A stretch of DNA of 53,033 bases from Bacillus sp. ISL-7 (GCF_018613065.1 NZ_JAGGQW010000026.1:23685-76717); one strand, 5' to 3'; positions 44,565 through 53,033 are shown, numbered from the stretch's first letter. Numbers and translations: made by a program. Notes: generated from the letters alone by a model not told the origin.

Positions 44565-45833
44565 ATGTTTGGACTACTAAAACGAATGTTTGAAAAAAAG
44601 CAGCCAGAACCTACCAGACTGCCTTTTTATGATATTGTCTGCCCCTACTGCTTTTCAAAATTTCATCATGAAGATGTCGTCTTCCGTGCCGCACACCACC
44701 GTGATGATGATGAGGTATTTTACCTTCAGGAAGATGATAAATTGAATGATTATCGGGCGAAATTTGGGCTTGCCCCCATTGATGAACTGGAGGCAATTGT
44801 TTATCCTTCGACGATTCCAGATGAAAATAAGATTTACTCCGACCGTGTGCTTATGGGTGTTTCTGATAAATATTCGGTTGTGACGAGAAAGCGACTTTGC
44901 CCAGGGTGCCATAATGAACTCCCCGTTACAGCAGGTAAATATCCAAGTAATATTCTTTCCATTGTCGGTGCTACTTCTGTCGGGAAATCTGTTTATATTA
45001 CGTCTCTCATTCATACCTTGCAGCATGTAACAGCTAATAATTTTAATGCGGCATGTATTCCGCTTAATAACGCGATTAGCAGAAGATTCAGGGATGACTA
45101 TGAAATTCCTTTATTTGAAAATGGAAATTTGCTTGATGCTACCGCTGTGACAAAGCGCCAAGAACCGTTTATTTTCCAATTTGTGTTTAAAGATGAAGAC
45201 AAAGCACCACTGACACTCGTATTTTTTGATGTAGCTGGTGAGGGTATGACTGAACAAGAATATCTTCAACTTCATGCTCCCCATATCAAAAATTCAGCGG
45301 GAATTTTATTCTTAGTCGACCCAATGCAAATTCGAGCAATCCGTCAGAAAATGCTTCATCAAATGGGTGAAAATCCGGGGGAGATAGTTGGACTTGCTCG
45401 TGAACCCCGCGAGGTTGTTGTCGCATTATTTGAGGATTTCATTTCCCAACAGGAAAACAACAAAACGAATATTCCGACTGCAGTCGTGCTGACAAAAAGT
45501 GATTTATTGTATACCCTAAGTTCCGACGAGGGTGAATATATTCGTTCTAATAGCAATGTGTTCCGCAATGTCACACATAGTGGATACCTTAACCTGGATG
45601 AATACGAGAATATCAATGGAGAGATTAGAAGATTTCTATCAAAGGTAGATACTCCGTTCGTCGGTTCCATTGATGTTTTTTTTAACGAGGCTTCCTATTT
45701 TGCCGTGTCTGCCCTCGGAAGCAATCCAGTCGATCGACAAGTTAGTGGGATTATTAGTCCGATTCGTGTGGATGAACCGTTTATTTGGCTCCTGTATAAG
45801 CTGGGCTATATTGAAGGGAGACATGTGCAGTGA
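44565..45833 (+). CDS. Zinc-ribbon P-loop GTPase, DO-GTPase2-like
   Basis: A 422-residue cytoplasmic protein. A split zinc ribbon has Cys26 and Cys29 (CPYC) and, after an 80-residue insert, Cys112 and Cys115 (CPGCHNE). The P loop is GATSVGKSVY (135-144), Walker B is LVFFDVAGEG with Asp222, and TKSD (310-313) is the guanine-specificity motif, so GTP is likely. The layout fits the TRAFAC-related family I recall as Double-GTPase 2, found in predicted conflict systems with GAP1 partners. Its stop overlaps the next start by four bases (GTGA), so the two are made together. AGGAGA precedes the ATG. Confidence 0.85.
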   Translation: MFGLLKRMFEKKQPEPTRLPFYDIVCPYCFSKFHHEDVVFRAAHHRDDDEVFYLQEDDKLNDYRAKFGLAPIDELEAIVYPSTIPDENKIYSDRVLMGVSDKYSVVTRKRLCPGCHNELPVTAGKYPSNILSIVGATSVGKSVYITSLIHTLQHVTANNFNAACIPLNNAISRRFRDDYEIPLFENGNLLDATAVTKRQEPFIFQFVFKDEDKAPLTLVFFDVAGEGMTEQEYLQLHAPHIKNSAGILFLVDPMQIRAIRQKMLHQMGENPGEIVGLAREPREVVVALFEDFISQQENNKTNIPTAVVLTKSDLLYTLSSDEGEYIRSNSNVFRNVTHSGYLNLDEYENINGEIRRFLSKVDTPFVGSIDVFFNEASYFAVSALGSNPVDRQVSGIISPIRVDEPFIWLLYKLGYIEGRHVQ

Positions 45834-48643
45834 CCGGAAAGTTAATTCAACAACAAATGTATACCAGGGAACGGGGCGGAATATTCCTCTCAACGGACGG
45901 ATATGATACCATTGCTATTTCCGAAGGCTTGGATAAGTCATTTGTGAAAAAATATTTACATCCCTTTTGCATTTATCAATCGCCAAAGGCCTTAACAACA
46001 CGTGGGGAAAAGGACAGTTCCCTCTACCCGGAAACTGTCACACTATTTCAGCCGGAAACCGGTGACATGGTCATTGGTCAATCTGTATTTGTGCCTGCTG
46101 ATTTTACGGGTCAGCGCAGCGCTTATTTCATGCATAACTATGTACTCCCGTCTAATCGAAAGGAAGAATGGATTAAACATCCTGAAAAGCTATTTCGAAT
46201 AAATGACTTTCAGACTTCCTATAAAACGGAGCAAGGCCATGTTCTTCCGGCATTGGAAGAAACCGGATATGATGATATGGATGTTCTTGCCGGAAAAGAT
46301 ACTCTTTTGGGGAATTTAGGAATTCGCGAAGAACAGTTTAAACAACTATTATTTGCAGTCATGTCGTCCATTGCTGGGAAGAAAAAGGTGTTTATCTCAT
46401 TAAATATACCTTTGCAGGAATATTCGAAGGCTGCACTTCAACTGTTGGAGTTAGTTTATCTTTATTTGCCCTATGCACACCGCCGCAAATTAGGCGCAAT
46501 GACCTTTTCAAGTGAACCAGAGAGTAAAAACTATATCCATGTGATGTTTTATGAGCCAGGTACATTAAACATGAATGATCGTTCGATTGAAAAGCAATTC
46601 ATTTTTGATTTTGCAAATGATAGGATTTCTGGCCTCGATATTTCTGGTCAGAAGCATGAGTATCTAGACTTTGCACTCGACCATTTTTCCCAATCGAAGC
46701 GAATGGATGATTTCTTTGCGTTCGCAGAAACAGCGTTATCAGGCATAACTGAGGAGCAGAAGCTAGAGGTGGCTAGCTACTATCAGTTGACCTCCCTTTA
46801 TCAAACACTTAATAGTCATGATGACTCCTTATATAATGATAATAAACTAGGCTTTTTAAATAGTTTGCAGAAGTTTCTACAGGTGAATAGTGACGAGAAA
46901 CAACCTTTGATTGAGCTATTTTTAAAAATCCTAGCGATGGAAAAATATGCAGGCGATCCTGCAACAGCTCTAGATTACATTCACGCTGTAGTGTCCATCA
47001 ATCAAGTGGTACGAAGCGATGAGGCTCTCTCATTCATACTAGAAACACTCAACTATTATCAAAATGCTCAACTTTTCCATAAGCTCTGGAAATTGGTTGA
47101 ACAGGACAATCGCTCTTATAAAGCGATTTTGATGTTTATTAATGAGCATCCCAACTATGACAGGCTCCTTGAGCTTTATCTGGATGAACGGTTCAATCGG
47201 ATCATTCGAGTCGAAGACATTCTGTGTGAGCTCAAATCAATGCTTGGCTCACCATACCTTTTAGCTATTGAAAAATTTAAATCGGTTGTGATTACCAAAA
47301 TTGAAGCCTCGTTAAAACAGGAGAGTAATGCTTTCACCGCTGTTCTTGCCATCAAGGACTTTAAAGTGGATATGGCAGACAAGGACTTTCTCGATTTTAA
47401 ACAAAAGATGTTTGGGCGGTCAGTATGGGTCATGTTAGATCATATTCGTCCAAAAGAGCTGACAGCTCAGGATATCATGACATTCGGTAAAATTTTCAAC
47501 CAACCGATAAACCCGAGAGATATGAAGGATGGCAAGGCAAAAGATAATTATCTAATGACTGATGCCCTATACCAGGTGCTCAGCATGCCATCTCAGGCTA
47601 GTCCTAATCAGCTTAAATCGTTATCAAGATTGGGCCGGGAACTGGTGCGGGAGAATTTGCAGCAGCTCTTACGAGTCAAGGTTACCACTGAGCACATTCC
47701 AGTACTAAATATTGCCTTTGGATCGGAACATGGTGAAGTAGATTATGGGATGCTATTTAAACACTTGATCCAATACGGCGATGACAAAACGATGATGGCT
47801 TTTATAAAGGATCATTCAAATTTAGTTGGAATTGACTTACCCTATCGAAGTGCTTTACGAAGCTATTTAGTTTCCGATCCAAAATCAATTTGGCGGAATA
47901 AAAAGTACAATAAAGAATTGAAATTAATCCGAAAGAGCAGCTTTAAGAACTTTTTGAAGGAAGTTGAAACAGAAACAGCAAGTCCTCTTGTCAAATTCTT
48001 TAAAAAGTATGGGGTAAAACTGTTAATTATTGTAGTCGTACTTGGCGGAGCAGGCGGTGCAGCTTGGTTTGGAGTGGACTATTATTCCAGTAAACATTCC
48101 ACAAAAAAGGTTGCATCGACACCGGCTGTGAAAAAGAATGTCAAGAAAGCAGAGAATGTAGTATCTCTAGACCAATTTAAAAAGTTATCTGATAAAAAAG
48201 TAGACGGTGAGATCTTTAGACTACCTCTTGATGGAAAGCAATTTGAAAAAATTGTTGGACAAGCCCAAGGGGTAACCCTGACCGATCGACAAGAGGGTAA
48301 TTTCCAGTTGGATCTGAAAACTGAAACGGAAGCCAGCCCCTTTGAAAATGGGCAGCTAAAAGGTGGATTCTCGCTTGTTGGGACGGAATATGATTTTGAT
48401 CCTGCAGATAATACATCTGAAGTGGTAATCGTTTCAAAAAACCATTCAGGAGAGTCCTATCTTTGGGTCTTCTCGACTAATACCGGTCTAAAAGGCACAG
48501 CAGAACCACTTGAGCCTATTTTTAAGGCGGTGGGAATTACAGACGTAAGGATGGATAATAAAAAACTTACGCTGCTTCAAGGGGAAAACGAAGTTGCGAA
48601 TGAATTCCCTTTTACAGACCAAATAAGTGACAGCCAAGAATAG
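45830..48643 (+). CDS. GTPase-associated protein 1 (GAP1-N2-like) with membrane helix and outer domain
   Basis: A 937-residue protein coupled to the preceding GTPase (GTG start in the GTGA overlap). The N-terminal region (about 5-130) reads QQMYTRERGGIFLSTDGYDT and FVKKYLHPFCIYQ, which I recall as the GAP1-N2 signature; the next several hundred residues are helical (GAP1-M/C-like). Unlike the soluble partners I recall, this one has a membrane helix at about 731-749 (LLIIVVVLGGAGGAAWFGV) and a 188-residue extracytoplasmic beta-rich end. It would tether the GTPase to the membrane. Last gene of the plus-strand unit, followed by a terminator. Confidence 0.82.
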   Translation: MTGKLIQQQMYTRERGGIFLSTDGYDTIAISEGLDKSFVKKYLHPFCIYQSPKALTTRGEKDSSLYPETVTLFQPETGDMVIGQSVFVPADFTGQRSAYFMHNYVLPSNRKEEWIKHPEKLFRINDFQTSYKTEQGHVLPALEETGYDDMDVLAGKDTLLGNLGIREEQFKQLLFAVMSSIAGKKKVFISLNIPLQEYSKAALQLLELVYLYLPYAHRRKLGAMTFSSEPESKNYIHVMFYEPGTLNMNDRSIEKQFIFDFANDRISGLDISGQKHEYLDFALDHFSQSKRMDDFFAFAETALSGITEEQKLEVASYYQLTSLYQTLNSHDDSLYNDNKLGFLNSLQKFLQVNSDEKQPLIELFLKILAMEKYAGDPATALDYIHAVVSINQVVRSDEALSFILETLNYYQNAQLFHKLWKLVEQDNRSYKAILMFINEHPNYDRLLELYLDERFNRIIRVEDILCELKSMLGSPYLLAIEKFKSVVITKIEASLKQESNAFTAVLAIKDFKVDMADKDFLDFKQKMFGRSVWVMLDHIRPKELTAQDIMTFGKIFNQPINPRDMKDGKAKDNYLMTDALYQVLSMPSQASPNQLKSLSRLGRELVRENLQQLLRVKVTTEHIPVLNIAFGSEHGEVDYGMLFKHLIQYGDDKTMMAFIKDHSNLVGIDLPYRSALRSYLVSDPKSIWRNKKYNKELKLIRKSSFKNFLKEVETETASPLVKFFKKYGVKLLIIVVVLGGAGGAAWFGVDYYSSKHSTKKVASTPAVKKNVKKAENVVSLDQFKKLSDKKVDGEIFRLPLDGKQFEKIVGQAQGVTLTDRQEGNFQLDLKTETEASPFENGQLKGGFSLVGTEYDFDPADNTSEVVIVSKNHSGESYLWVFSTNTGLKGTAEPLEPIFKAVGITDVRMDNKKLTLLQGENEVANEFPFTDQISDSQE

Positions 48644-48645
48644 TG

Positions 48646-48683
48646 CAAAAAAGAGCATTCCTGAGGTGGGATGCTCTTTTTTG
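48646..48683 (+). terminator. Terminator of the seven-gene plus-strand unit
   Basis: AAAAGAGCAT at 48649-48658 pairs with ATGCTCTTTT at 48671-48680 around a 12-base loop, followed by further T residues. Confidence 0.85.
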
Positions 48684-48738
48684 TGGAAACCTTTATTGTT
48701 GATTGTGGGGAACTAGACATTGTAGGCACTATTTACTG

Positions 48739-49041
48739 TTTTTTATGATTTTTGTTTCCAATAGCCCTCATTGGACACATTTTTCACTTATTTTTTTTAT
48801 TTGTGTCGCCAATAGCCCTCATTGGACACACTTTTCTCTGTTTTTTTATGATTTTTGTCGCCAATAGCCCTCATTGGACACATTTTTCACTATTTTTTTA
48901 TGATTTTTGTCGCCAATAGCCCTCATTGGACACACTTTTCTCTATTTTTTTATGATTTTTGTCGCCAATAGCCCTTATTGGACACACTTTTCTCTGTTTT
49001 TATCTAATTTTTGTTGAAAATAGACTCATTGGAGTTACTTT
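48739..49041. repeat. Six-copy 52-bp tandem repeat with a CCAAT...ATTGG hairpin core
   Basis: The 17-base core CCAATAGCCCTCATTGG lies at 48758, 48809, 48861, 48913 and 48965 with a diverged sixth copy at 49017; spacing is 51 or 52 bases. Cores are joined by ACACATTTTTCAC or ACACACTTTTCTCT and T-rich ATGATTTTTGTCG. Copies 2 to 5 are nearly identical. Each core can fold into a five-pair hairpin followed by T runs on the plus strand. The array fills the gap between convergent genes. Confidence 0.9.
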
Positions 49042-50397
49042 TCATTTTTTCTCTAAGGTAAACTTATTATTTTTCAAAGAAAGATTGGACAATTCTGTCC
49101 CTGTCACGCTGATAACATCTTTGCTCTGCTTAACCTCAGTACCATAGTCACTCCATACCTGTTTGGCACTTCCATTTGCTTGTACTGTTAGTGCTATCAC
49201 TTCTGAAATTAAACCACTATCATCTGGAAGTTCAAAAACCAGCAGACCGGTTTGCCCATTTTCTGCTGTAATTGTTAGTAACGAATCTATATATGATTTT
49301 GTTTCGGAAGAATTGCCATTATACTCATGCGATTCCCCTACCTTCTTGCCCTGGGATAAAATAAAAACTTTCACCTTGCCTGATGAATCGTCTTGTTTCT
49401 GGGCAGCGGCAACTAAAGTATATTCATGACCTGCTACTTTGATGGAAGCATGTTTGATTGGATCCCAGCCAGAAACTACTTGCGAGAATTGACTTAAATC
49501 AACCTGACCCTTTTTCTCCACTGCCTTCACCTTTGGATTGTCCTTTTCCACAGCTGTTTCTTGCTTACTTTCGCTCGCTTGATTCGAGGTTTTTTCCGCT
49601 CCACCCTTTAAAAAGTTAATGGAAAAGATGACGATTATAAGTATAGCAGCAACAGCAACGCCTATAAACAATGAGCCGGATTTCCGCTTTTCTTTAGGGG
49701 GCGAAGGAGCAGGAGTTACAAACTCTGGCTCTTCCCTTTTGTTTTTCTCCTGAATAGCTGATTCAAAAACGGTCTTTGAGGATTCACCTAGATTCACTAA
49801 TCCGGGCTTAGGAATCGCTAATTTCCTTAGAATCCACCCTTGCAGTTCCTCGATGTGATCAAAGCTTATCCCCTCAAAATGCGATTCAGCAAGGGAAGAA
49901 TGATTTTTTAATACGGATAGCACTTGTTTGAGGTCATCCTGAATGGTTATTTTTCTATCTGGTTGAAAAACGGTTCTCTCACCTGCGCCATATAAGATAA
50001 TCTCTCCATTTACTTTTATCCAGATATTAAATCGATTGATCTTACCATGAAGAATTCCATGTTTGTGCAAATATACGACGGCATCGACTAACTGATCAAT
50101 TTGTTTCCCGGTAAGCATCTGCTCTTTTTCTAAAAAGTTTCCTTCGTTTCCTTCCATCACAACAAAGGGCTTACGGTCCCATACATCTAGCACCTTCACT
50201 GCAGGAAGGTGCTTATAATTGGTAATCTTCGCCTCGTACTCATGATAGAACTGGTTCCACTCATCACGAAGCGGCAACTGATGGATCAAGCGAAGGATTC
50301 CTGATTCTCCGTCCTTTGGATCTTTCACTTGATAAACGGTTAATTGCTCACCAGTATACAGTTCTTTAATGATCTTGAATTGGTTAATGTCAGCCAT
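49042..50397 (-). CDS. Membrane pseudokinase with extracytoplasmic domain, right arm of the locus
   Basis: A 451-residue protein. The N-terminal part (about 1-195) is a protein-kinase fold: HGILHGKINRFNIWI matches the catalytic-loop position, but the HRD aspartate is lysine-replaced, the DFG motif reads YGAGE and the ATP-binding lysine of the VAIK strand is not seen (GILRLIH). It should not phosphorylate. A linker with PAPSPPKEKRK leads to a membrane helix (about 243-262) and a 190-residue extracytoplasmic beta-rich domain. I start at 50397, nine bases after GGGAG; GTG at 50403 is too near. Third gene after the ZorAB-like pair, 37 bases downstream of it. A sensor or adaptor role is likely. 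Confidence 0.8.
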   Translation of the reverse strand: MADINQFKIIKELYTGEQLTVYQVKDPKDGESGILRLIHQLPLRDEWNQFYHEYEAKITNYKHLPAVKVLDVWDRKPFVVMEGNEGNFLEKEQMLTGKQIDQLVDAVVYLHKHGILHGKINRFNIWIKVNGEIILYGAGERTVFQPDRKITIQDDLKQVLSVLKNHSSLAESHFEGISFDHIEELQGWILRKLAIPKPGLVNLGESSKTVFESAIQEKNKREEPEFVTPAPSPPKEKRKSGSLFIGVAVAAILIIVIFSINFLKGGAEKTSNQASESKQETAVEKDNPKVKAVEKKGQVDLSQFSQVVSGWDPIKHASIKVAGHEYTLVAAAQKQDDSSGKVKVFILSQGKKVGESHEYNGNSSETKSYIDSLLTITAENGQTGLLVFELPDDSGLISEVIALTVQANGSAKQVWSDYGTEVKQSKDVISVTGTELSNLSLKNNKFTLEKK

Positions 50398-50434
50398 TTT
50401 CACAGCTCCCTGGTCATACTAATACCGAAGGAAC

Positions 50435-51178
50435 CTACTTCCCAGTTTGGGTTTCGCTTCCCTCGTAGCTATTTTTCAGCCTAAATTTGAACTCAACCCG
50501 CCTCGACTGTGCACGGTCCACCTTGCCTTTGACGATCTTCAACTGGCTCTCAGACCGTCCGTTGGCGGTAATATTTTTTGTTACCTGATTCTTATATGGA
50601 AAATCTCCGAATTCATCACTTAAAATGTATTTCACGACACTGAAAGCCCTGCGCTGGGATAGATCGAGGTTATACATATAGTCGCCTTTATCATCGGTAT
50701 GCCCTTCGACCACGACTTCAGCAATACTGTTGTTATACTTTCCGTAAAGTGTCTTAAAATAAATGGGGATAAACTTATCCAGCTGTTTTTTAAATTCTGG
50801 CTTAATAACATCCTTGCCCTTTTCAAATAACAAGTCATCCTTAAACTTAATTGCACCCGTGTCTTTATCGATTGAAATTTCCATATGCTGCTTTTTAAAT
50901 TCCCTGTCTAAATCTTTGACAATATCCTTTTGAATGTAGGATAACGCCTCAATCTGCTTTTCTTTGTCAGCAATTTGCTTTGCTTGTTTCTTAATTTCCG
51001 TCTGGCTTTCCATCGCTTTTGCCTGCATCGCTTTGCTTTCTTTATTAAAACTAATGATGATCGCGACAAAGATAATTAAGACAACTAAAAGGATGGTTGA
51101 TAACAAATCTGTAAACGTGGGCCAGAAATCTGATTCTCCGGAACCGTCATTGATTAGTCGTTTATATTTTTCCTTCAT
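50435..51178 (-). CDS. MotB/ZorB-like peptidoglycan-binding motor protein
   Basis: A 247-residue protein. One membrane helix (about 25-44) follows SDFWPTFTDLLST, whose Asp24 sits where MotB and ZorB keep the ion-carrying aspartate. A charged coiled-coil neck (about 46-100) precedes an OmpA-like peptidoglycan-binding domain (about 110-232) with VEGHTDDKGD (159), NLDLSQRRAFSVV (170), NGRSE and RRVEFKF. The order of motifs and total size match ZorB of the Zorya anti-phage system and flagellar MotB; no flagellar gene is near. It starts 16 bases after the ZorA-like gene ends. Confidence 0.85.
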   Translation of the reverse strand: MKEKYKRLINDGSGESDFWPTFTDLLSTILLVVLIIFVAIIISFNKESKAMQAKAMESQTEIKKQAKQIADKEKQIEALSYIQKDIVKDLDREFKKQHMEISIDKDTGAIKFKDDLLFEKGKDVIKPEFKKQLDKFIPIYFKTLYGKYNNSIAEVVVEGHTDDKGDYMYNLDLSQRRAFSVVKYILSDEFGDFPYKNQVTKNITANGRSESQLKIVKGKVDRAQSRRVEFKFRLKNSYEGSETQTGK

Positions 51179-51194
51179 TGCTCAGACCCTTTTC

Positions 51195-52739
51195 CTATTT
51201 TGATAGATTAACTGCATATTGTTTTTCATTCATTTTTTCTGAAAAAGTCTCTAGACTCTTCATTAAATCATTCAAAGTTGACTCAAGAGAGTTTAAAGCT
51301 TCAGGTGTCTCCTTAGCCCCTTTTGAAAAGCTTTGGTCCAGTTTTCCGATGAGATCATTTGTATTTTTAATATTGTTGCTCAGGGCGTATAGGCTCGTTT
51401 CTAAAGATTGATTAGATGACTCTTGAATGCTCATATAATTTCCCATACTGGTCACGGCATCCTTAAACAAGTCCTTCACTTCTCCGTTTTCTGTATTCGT
51501 CTCTTTCAGCTGCTTCAATAGACCTGCTTGCTCTTTTTTAATTTGTTTATAGATCGATTCAGTCAATTGCTTATGCATATCTACTTGTGATTCATTTTGA
51601 GTTACAATTTGAGAAATTTGAGACGTTGTACCTTCGAAAAAGTTAGCCATTTCTTTGTAAGCTTGTTGGATCTCCTGTTGTGAACTATCCACTAATGATT
51701 TATATGAATTGTGTAAGTTATAATTGTTTTTCATAAAACCATCAATCACATTGTTTTGGTTCGCGACAAACGACTTAATGTCATGGGCTGTATTTTCAAA
51801 CGTCATCTTAATTTCGTTATTAAGATTGTGCTGATTATTAAAATAAGTAAACATTCTCTCAAAATCATCATGAATTAACGCGGTCTTTTGATTAAACAAT
51901 TCAGTAATGGCCATCATGTCTTTAAATAAACCACTAACTGCCATCGTGTTTTGCTGAAAGTTTTTATTAAATTTTTGTAAATTATCAGTAGCTATTTTAA
52001 ATTCCTTCGAAAAGCCGGCGACCTCCAGGAAGGCATTTCCCATATTGTGAACGGCCTCTTTAACTCCGCCAATAGCCTCGACCACATAATAGTCAGAGGT
52101 TTTTTGATCCTTTTGGTGAATAAAGTTTTCAACTTTCAACATAACTTGCAATAGTAATTGTTCCGAGTTTCTTACCTTTGAATGAAGATTGATCGCGATC
52201 GAAAATAGGATTCCACCGATACTAGTGAAAAAGGCAGTATGGACGCCGCCTAACACCTTTAAGATGGATTTATCAATATCACTTGGGTTAAGGGCAGCTA
52301 GCGTGATTACGAGGCCTGTAAAGGTACCGAGGACCCCGACGAGTATGGAAATCGATGCAAACGTATGAATCAGTTTCATTCGTTTGACAATACTTGTTTT
52401 ATTATCAATATGATATTCAGACATAAACACCTCAATAAACGATGGAATATTGAGCTGTGTCTTTGTTCTTTCTTTTTTATCATTAAATGCTCGCCATATC
52501 GTTACAGCAAGTTGATTATTTTCTGGATTTTTCGAAAGATCTTCATCCTGTTTATTTAAAAATGTAAAGATGGTGTTATTACTTCTTATTGAGAAATTGG
52601 CAATCGTGCCAAGAACAATTAAAACGGCTAGTACAAGAAACTCATTTGCACCAAGCTTGGTGGCCCCTCCACTTAAATAATAGATTAATAGTAAAAAAGT
52701 CGGTAAAAACATTAAAAGAGGTAATAAAAATCGATTCAT
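51195..52739 (-). CDS. ZorA-like MotA/TolQ/ExbB-family channel protein with long tail
   Basis: A 514-residue protein. Helices at about 4-22, 32-50, 128-150 and 165-185 match the MotA/TolQ/ExbB fold; SISILVGVLGTFTGLVITL and GVHTAFFTSIGGILFSIAIN are the family's two channel helices. After them a 325-residue helical tail (about 190-514) is rich in N, K, E and Q and probably a coiled coil, the hallmark of ZorA rather than MotA. AGGAAAGGG precedes the ATG at 52739. With the next gene it should form an ion-driven rotor-stator unit whose tail reaches into the cytoplasm. First gene of the right arm. Confidence 0.83.
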   Translation of the reverse strand: MNRFLLPLLMFLPTFLLLIYYLSGGATKLGANEFLVLAVLIVLGTIANFSIRSNNTIFTFLNKQDEDLSKNPENNQLAVTIWRAFNDKKERTKTQLNIPSFIEVFMSEYHIDNKTSIVKRMKLIHTFASISILVGVLGTFTGLVITLAALNPSDIDKSILKVLGGVHTAFFTSIGGILFSIAINLHSKVRNSEQLLLQVMLKVENFIHQKDQKTSDYYVVEAIGGVKEAVHNMGNAFLEVAGFSKEFKIATDNLQKFNKNFQQNTMAVSGLFKDMMAITELFNQKTALIHDDFERMFTYFNNQHNLNNEIKMTFENTAHDIKSFVANQNNVIDGFMKNNYNLHNSYKSLVDSSQQEIQQAYKEMANFFEGTTSQISQIVTQNESQVDMHKQLTESIYKQIKKEQAGLLKQLKETNTENGEVKDLFKDAVTSMGNYMSIQESSNQSLETSLYALSNNIKNTNDLIGKLDQSFSKGAKETPEALNSLESTLNDLMKSLETFSEKMNEKQYAVNLSK

Positions 52740-52990
52740 TCTATTTGTCCCTTTCCTATAAATGTAAGTAATTTGTCATTTACACTAGAATTCCATCTTT
52801 AATTGTAACAAGAAAAAGTAATTTTTAGGGAAAAATATAAATTTTTGTCGATGGAAACTACTGGTGTGGGGGTTTTTATTTGTAAGATATTAGGTTTTAG
52901 ATTTTTTAAATAGAAGAAATGAGTAAATTTCGAGGCCTTTTTATTAAAGTATTGTTATGTTTATTTTATGGCAATTCTTAAAATGAACAC

Positions 52991-53022
52991 AAAAAAGACA
53001 ACCTTTTTCAAGTTGTCCTTTT
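52991..53022 (-). terminator. Terminator-like hairpin upstream of the ZorA-like gene
   Basis: GACAAC at 52997-53002 pairs with GTTGTC at 53012-53017; the minus strand continues into TTTTTT. It would end a minus-strand gene lying beyond the window, which makes the right arm its own transcription unit. A truncated GTGCCTGGCA word (53024-53033) follows at the edge. Confidence 0.6.
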
Positions 53023-53033
53023 CGTGCCTGGCA

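Noticed and set aside
48739..49041. CRISPR array
   Set aside because: The intervening sequences are near-identical T-rich joins rather than unique spacers, the repeat period includes them, and no cas gene is present.
49042..52739. Complete Zorya defence system
   Set aside because: Only the motor pair resembles Zorya; no ZorC, ZorD or ZorE-like gene is in the window and the third gene is a pseudokinase.
50435..52739. Flagellar MotA-MotB
   Set aside because: The channel protein is about twice MotA length because of a long coiled tail, and no flagellar genes are nearby.

Overview
Organism and setting. The window reads as a low-GC Gram-positive Bacillaceae chromosome (a Bacillus or Neobacillus relative). 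Genes start behind strong AGGAGG-type ribosome sites. The order degV, degU, degS, yvyE, tagV, tagO matches the Bacillus subtilis chromosome. No rRNA, tRNA, CRISPR array, phage or transposase gene was seen.

Layout. 1-505: a block of diverged tandem repeats. 511-4400: degV, degU and degS, with divergent yvyE. 4547-17885: wall teichoic acid genes (tagV, tagO, tagA, tagG, tagH, tagB, tagD, a GT2/TagF-like fusion, two single-domain TagF-like transferases, tarJ, tarI). The mix suggests a TagO-TagA-TagB linkage carrying a ribitol-phosphate-type polymer. 18128-29349: cell-wall and exported proteins: a PA14-repeat glucosaminidase, a TarS-like glycosyltransferase, a C39-like peptidase, a broken class A serine hydrolase, tagU, a LysM-3D protein and an Ig-repeat L,D-transpeptidase. 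29742-31392: a CPBP protease and small membrane proteins.

31574-52739: the unusual part, about 21 kb that looks like one multi-component membrane machine in three transcription units. Left arm (minus): a 49-residue membrane protein, a zinc-ribbon membrane protein and a 593-residue anchored extracytoplasmic protein. Centre (plus, seven genes): an exported vWA protein with a cytoplasmic tail, a tubulin-like GTPase (1130 aa), an unknown 781-aa protein, a polytopic vWA protein, a small beta-rich protein, a zinc-ribbon P-loop GTPase resembling DO-GTPase2, and a GAP1-like partner with its own membrane segment. Right arm (minus, convergent): a ZorA-like MotA/TolQ-family channel with a long tail, a ZorB-like MotB/OmpA protein and a membrane pseudokinase. 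A 52-bp six-copy tandem repeat separates the centre from the right arm. I infer an envelope-spanning sensing or defence apparatus that couples two cytoplasmic GTPases to extracellular vWA domains and an ion-driven, peptidoglycan-anchored motor. The families are recognisable but I know of no described system with this combination, and its function is unproven.

Limits. All calls are from reading the sequence and translations. Domain names are from recall; no search was run.
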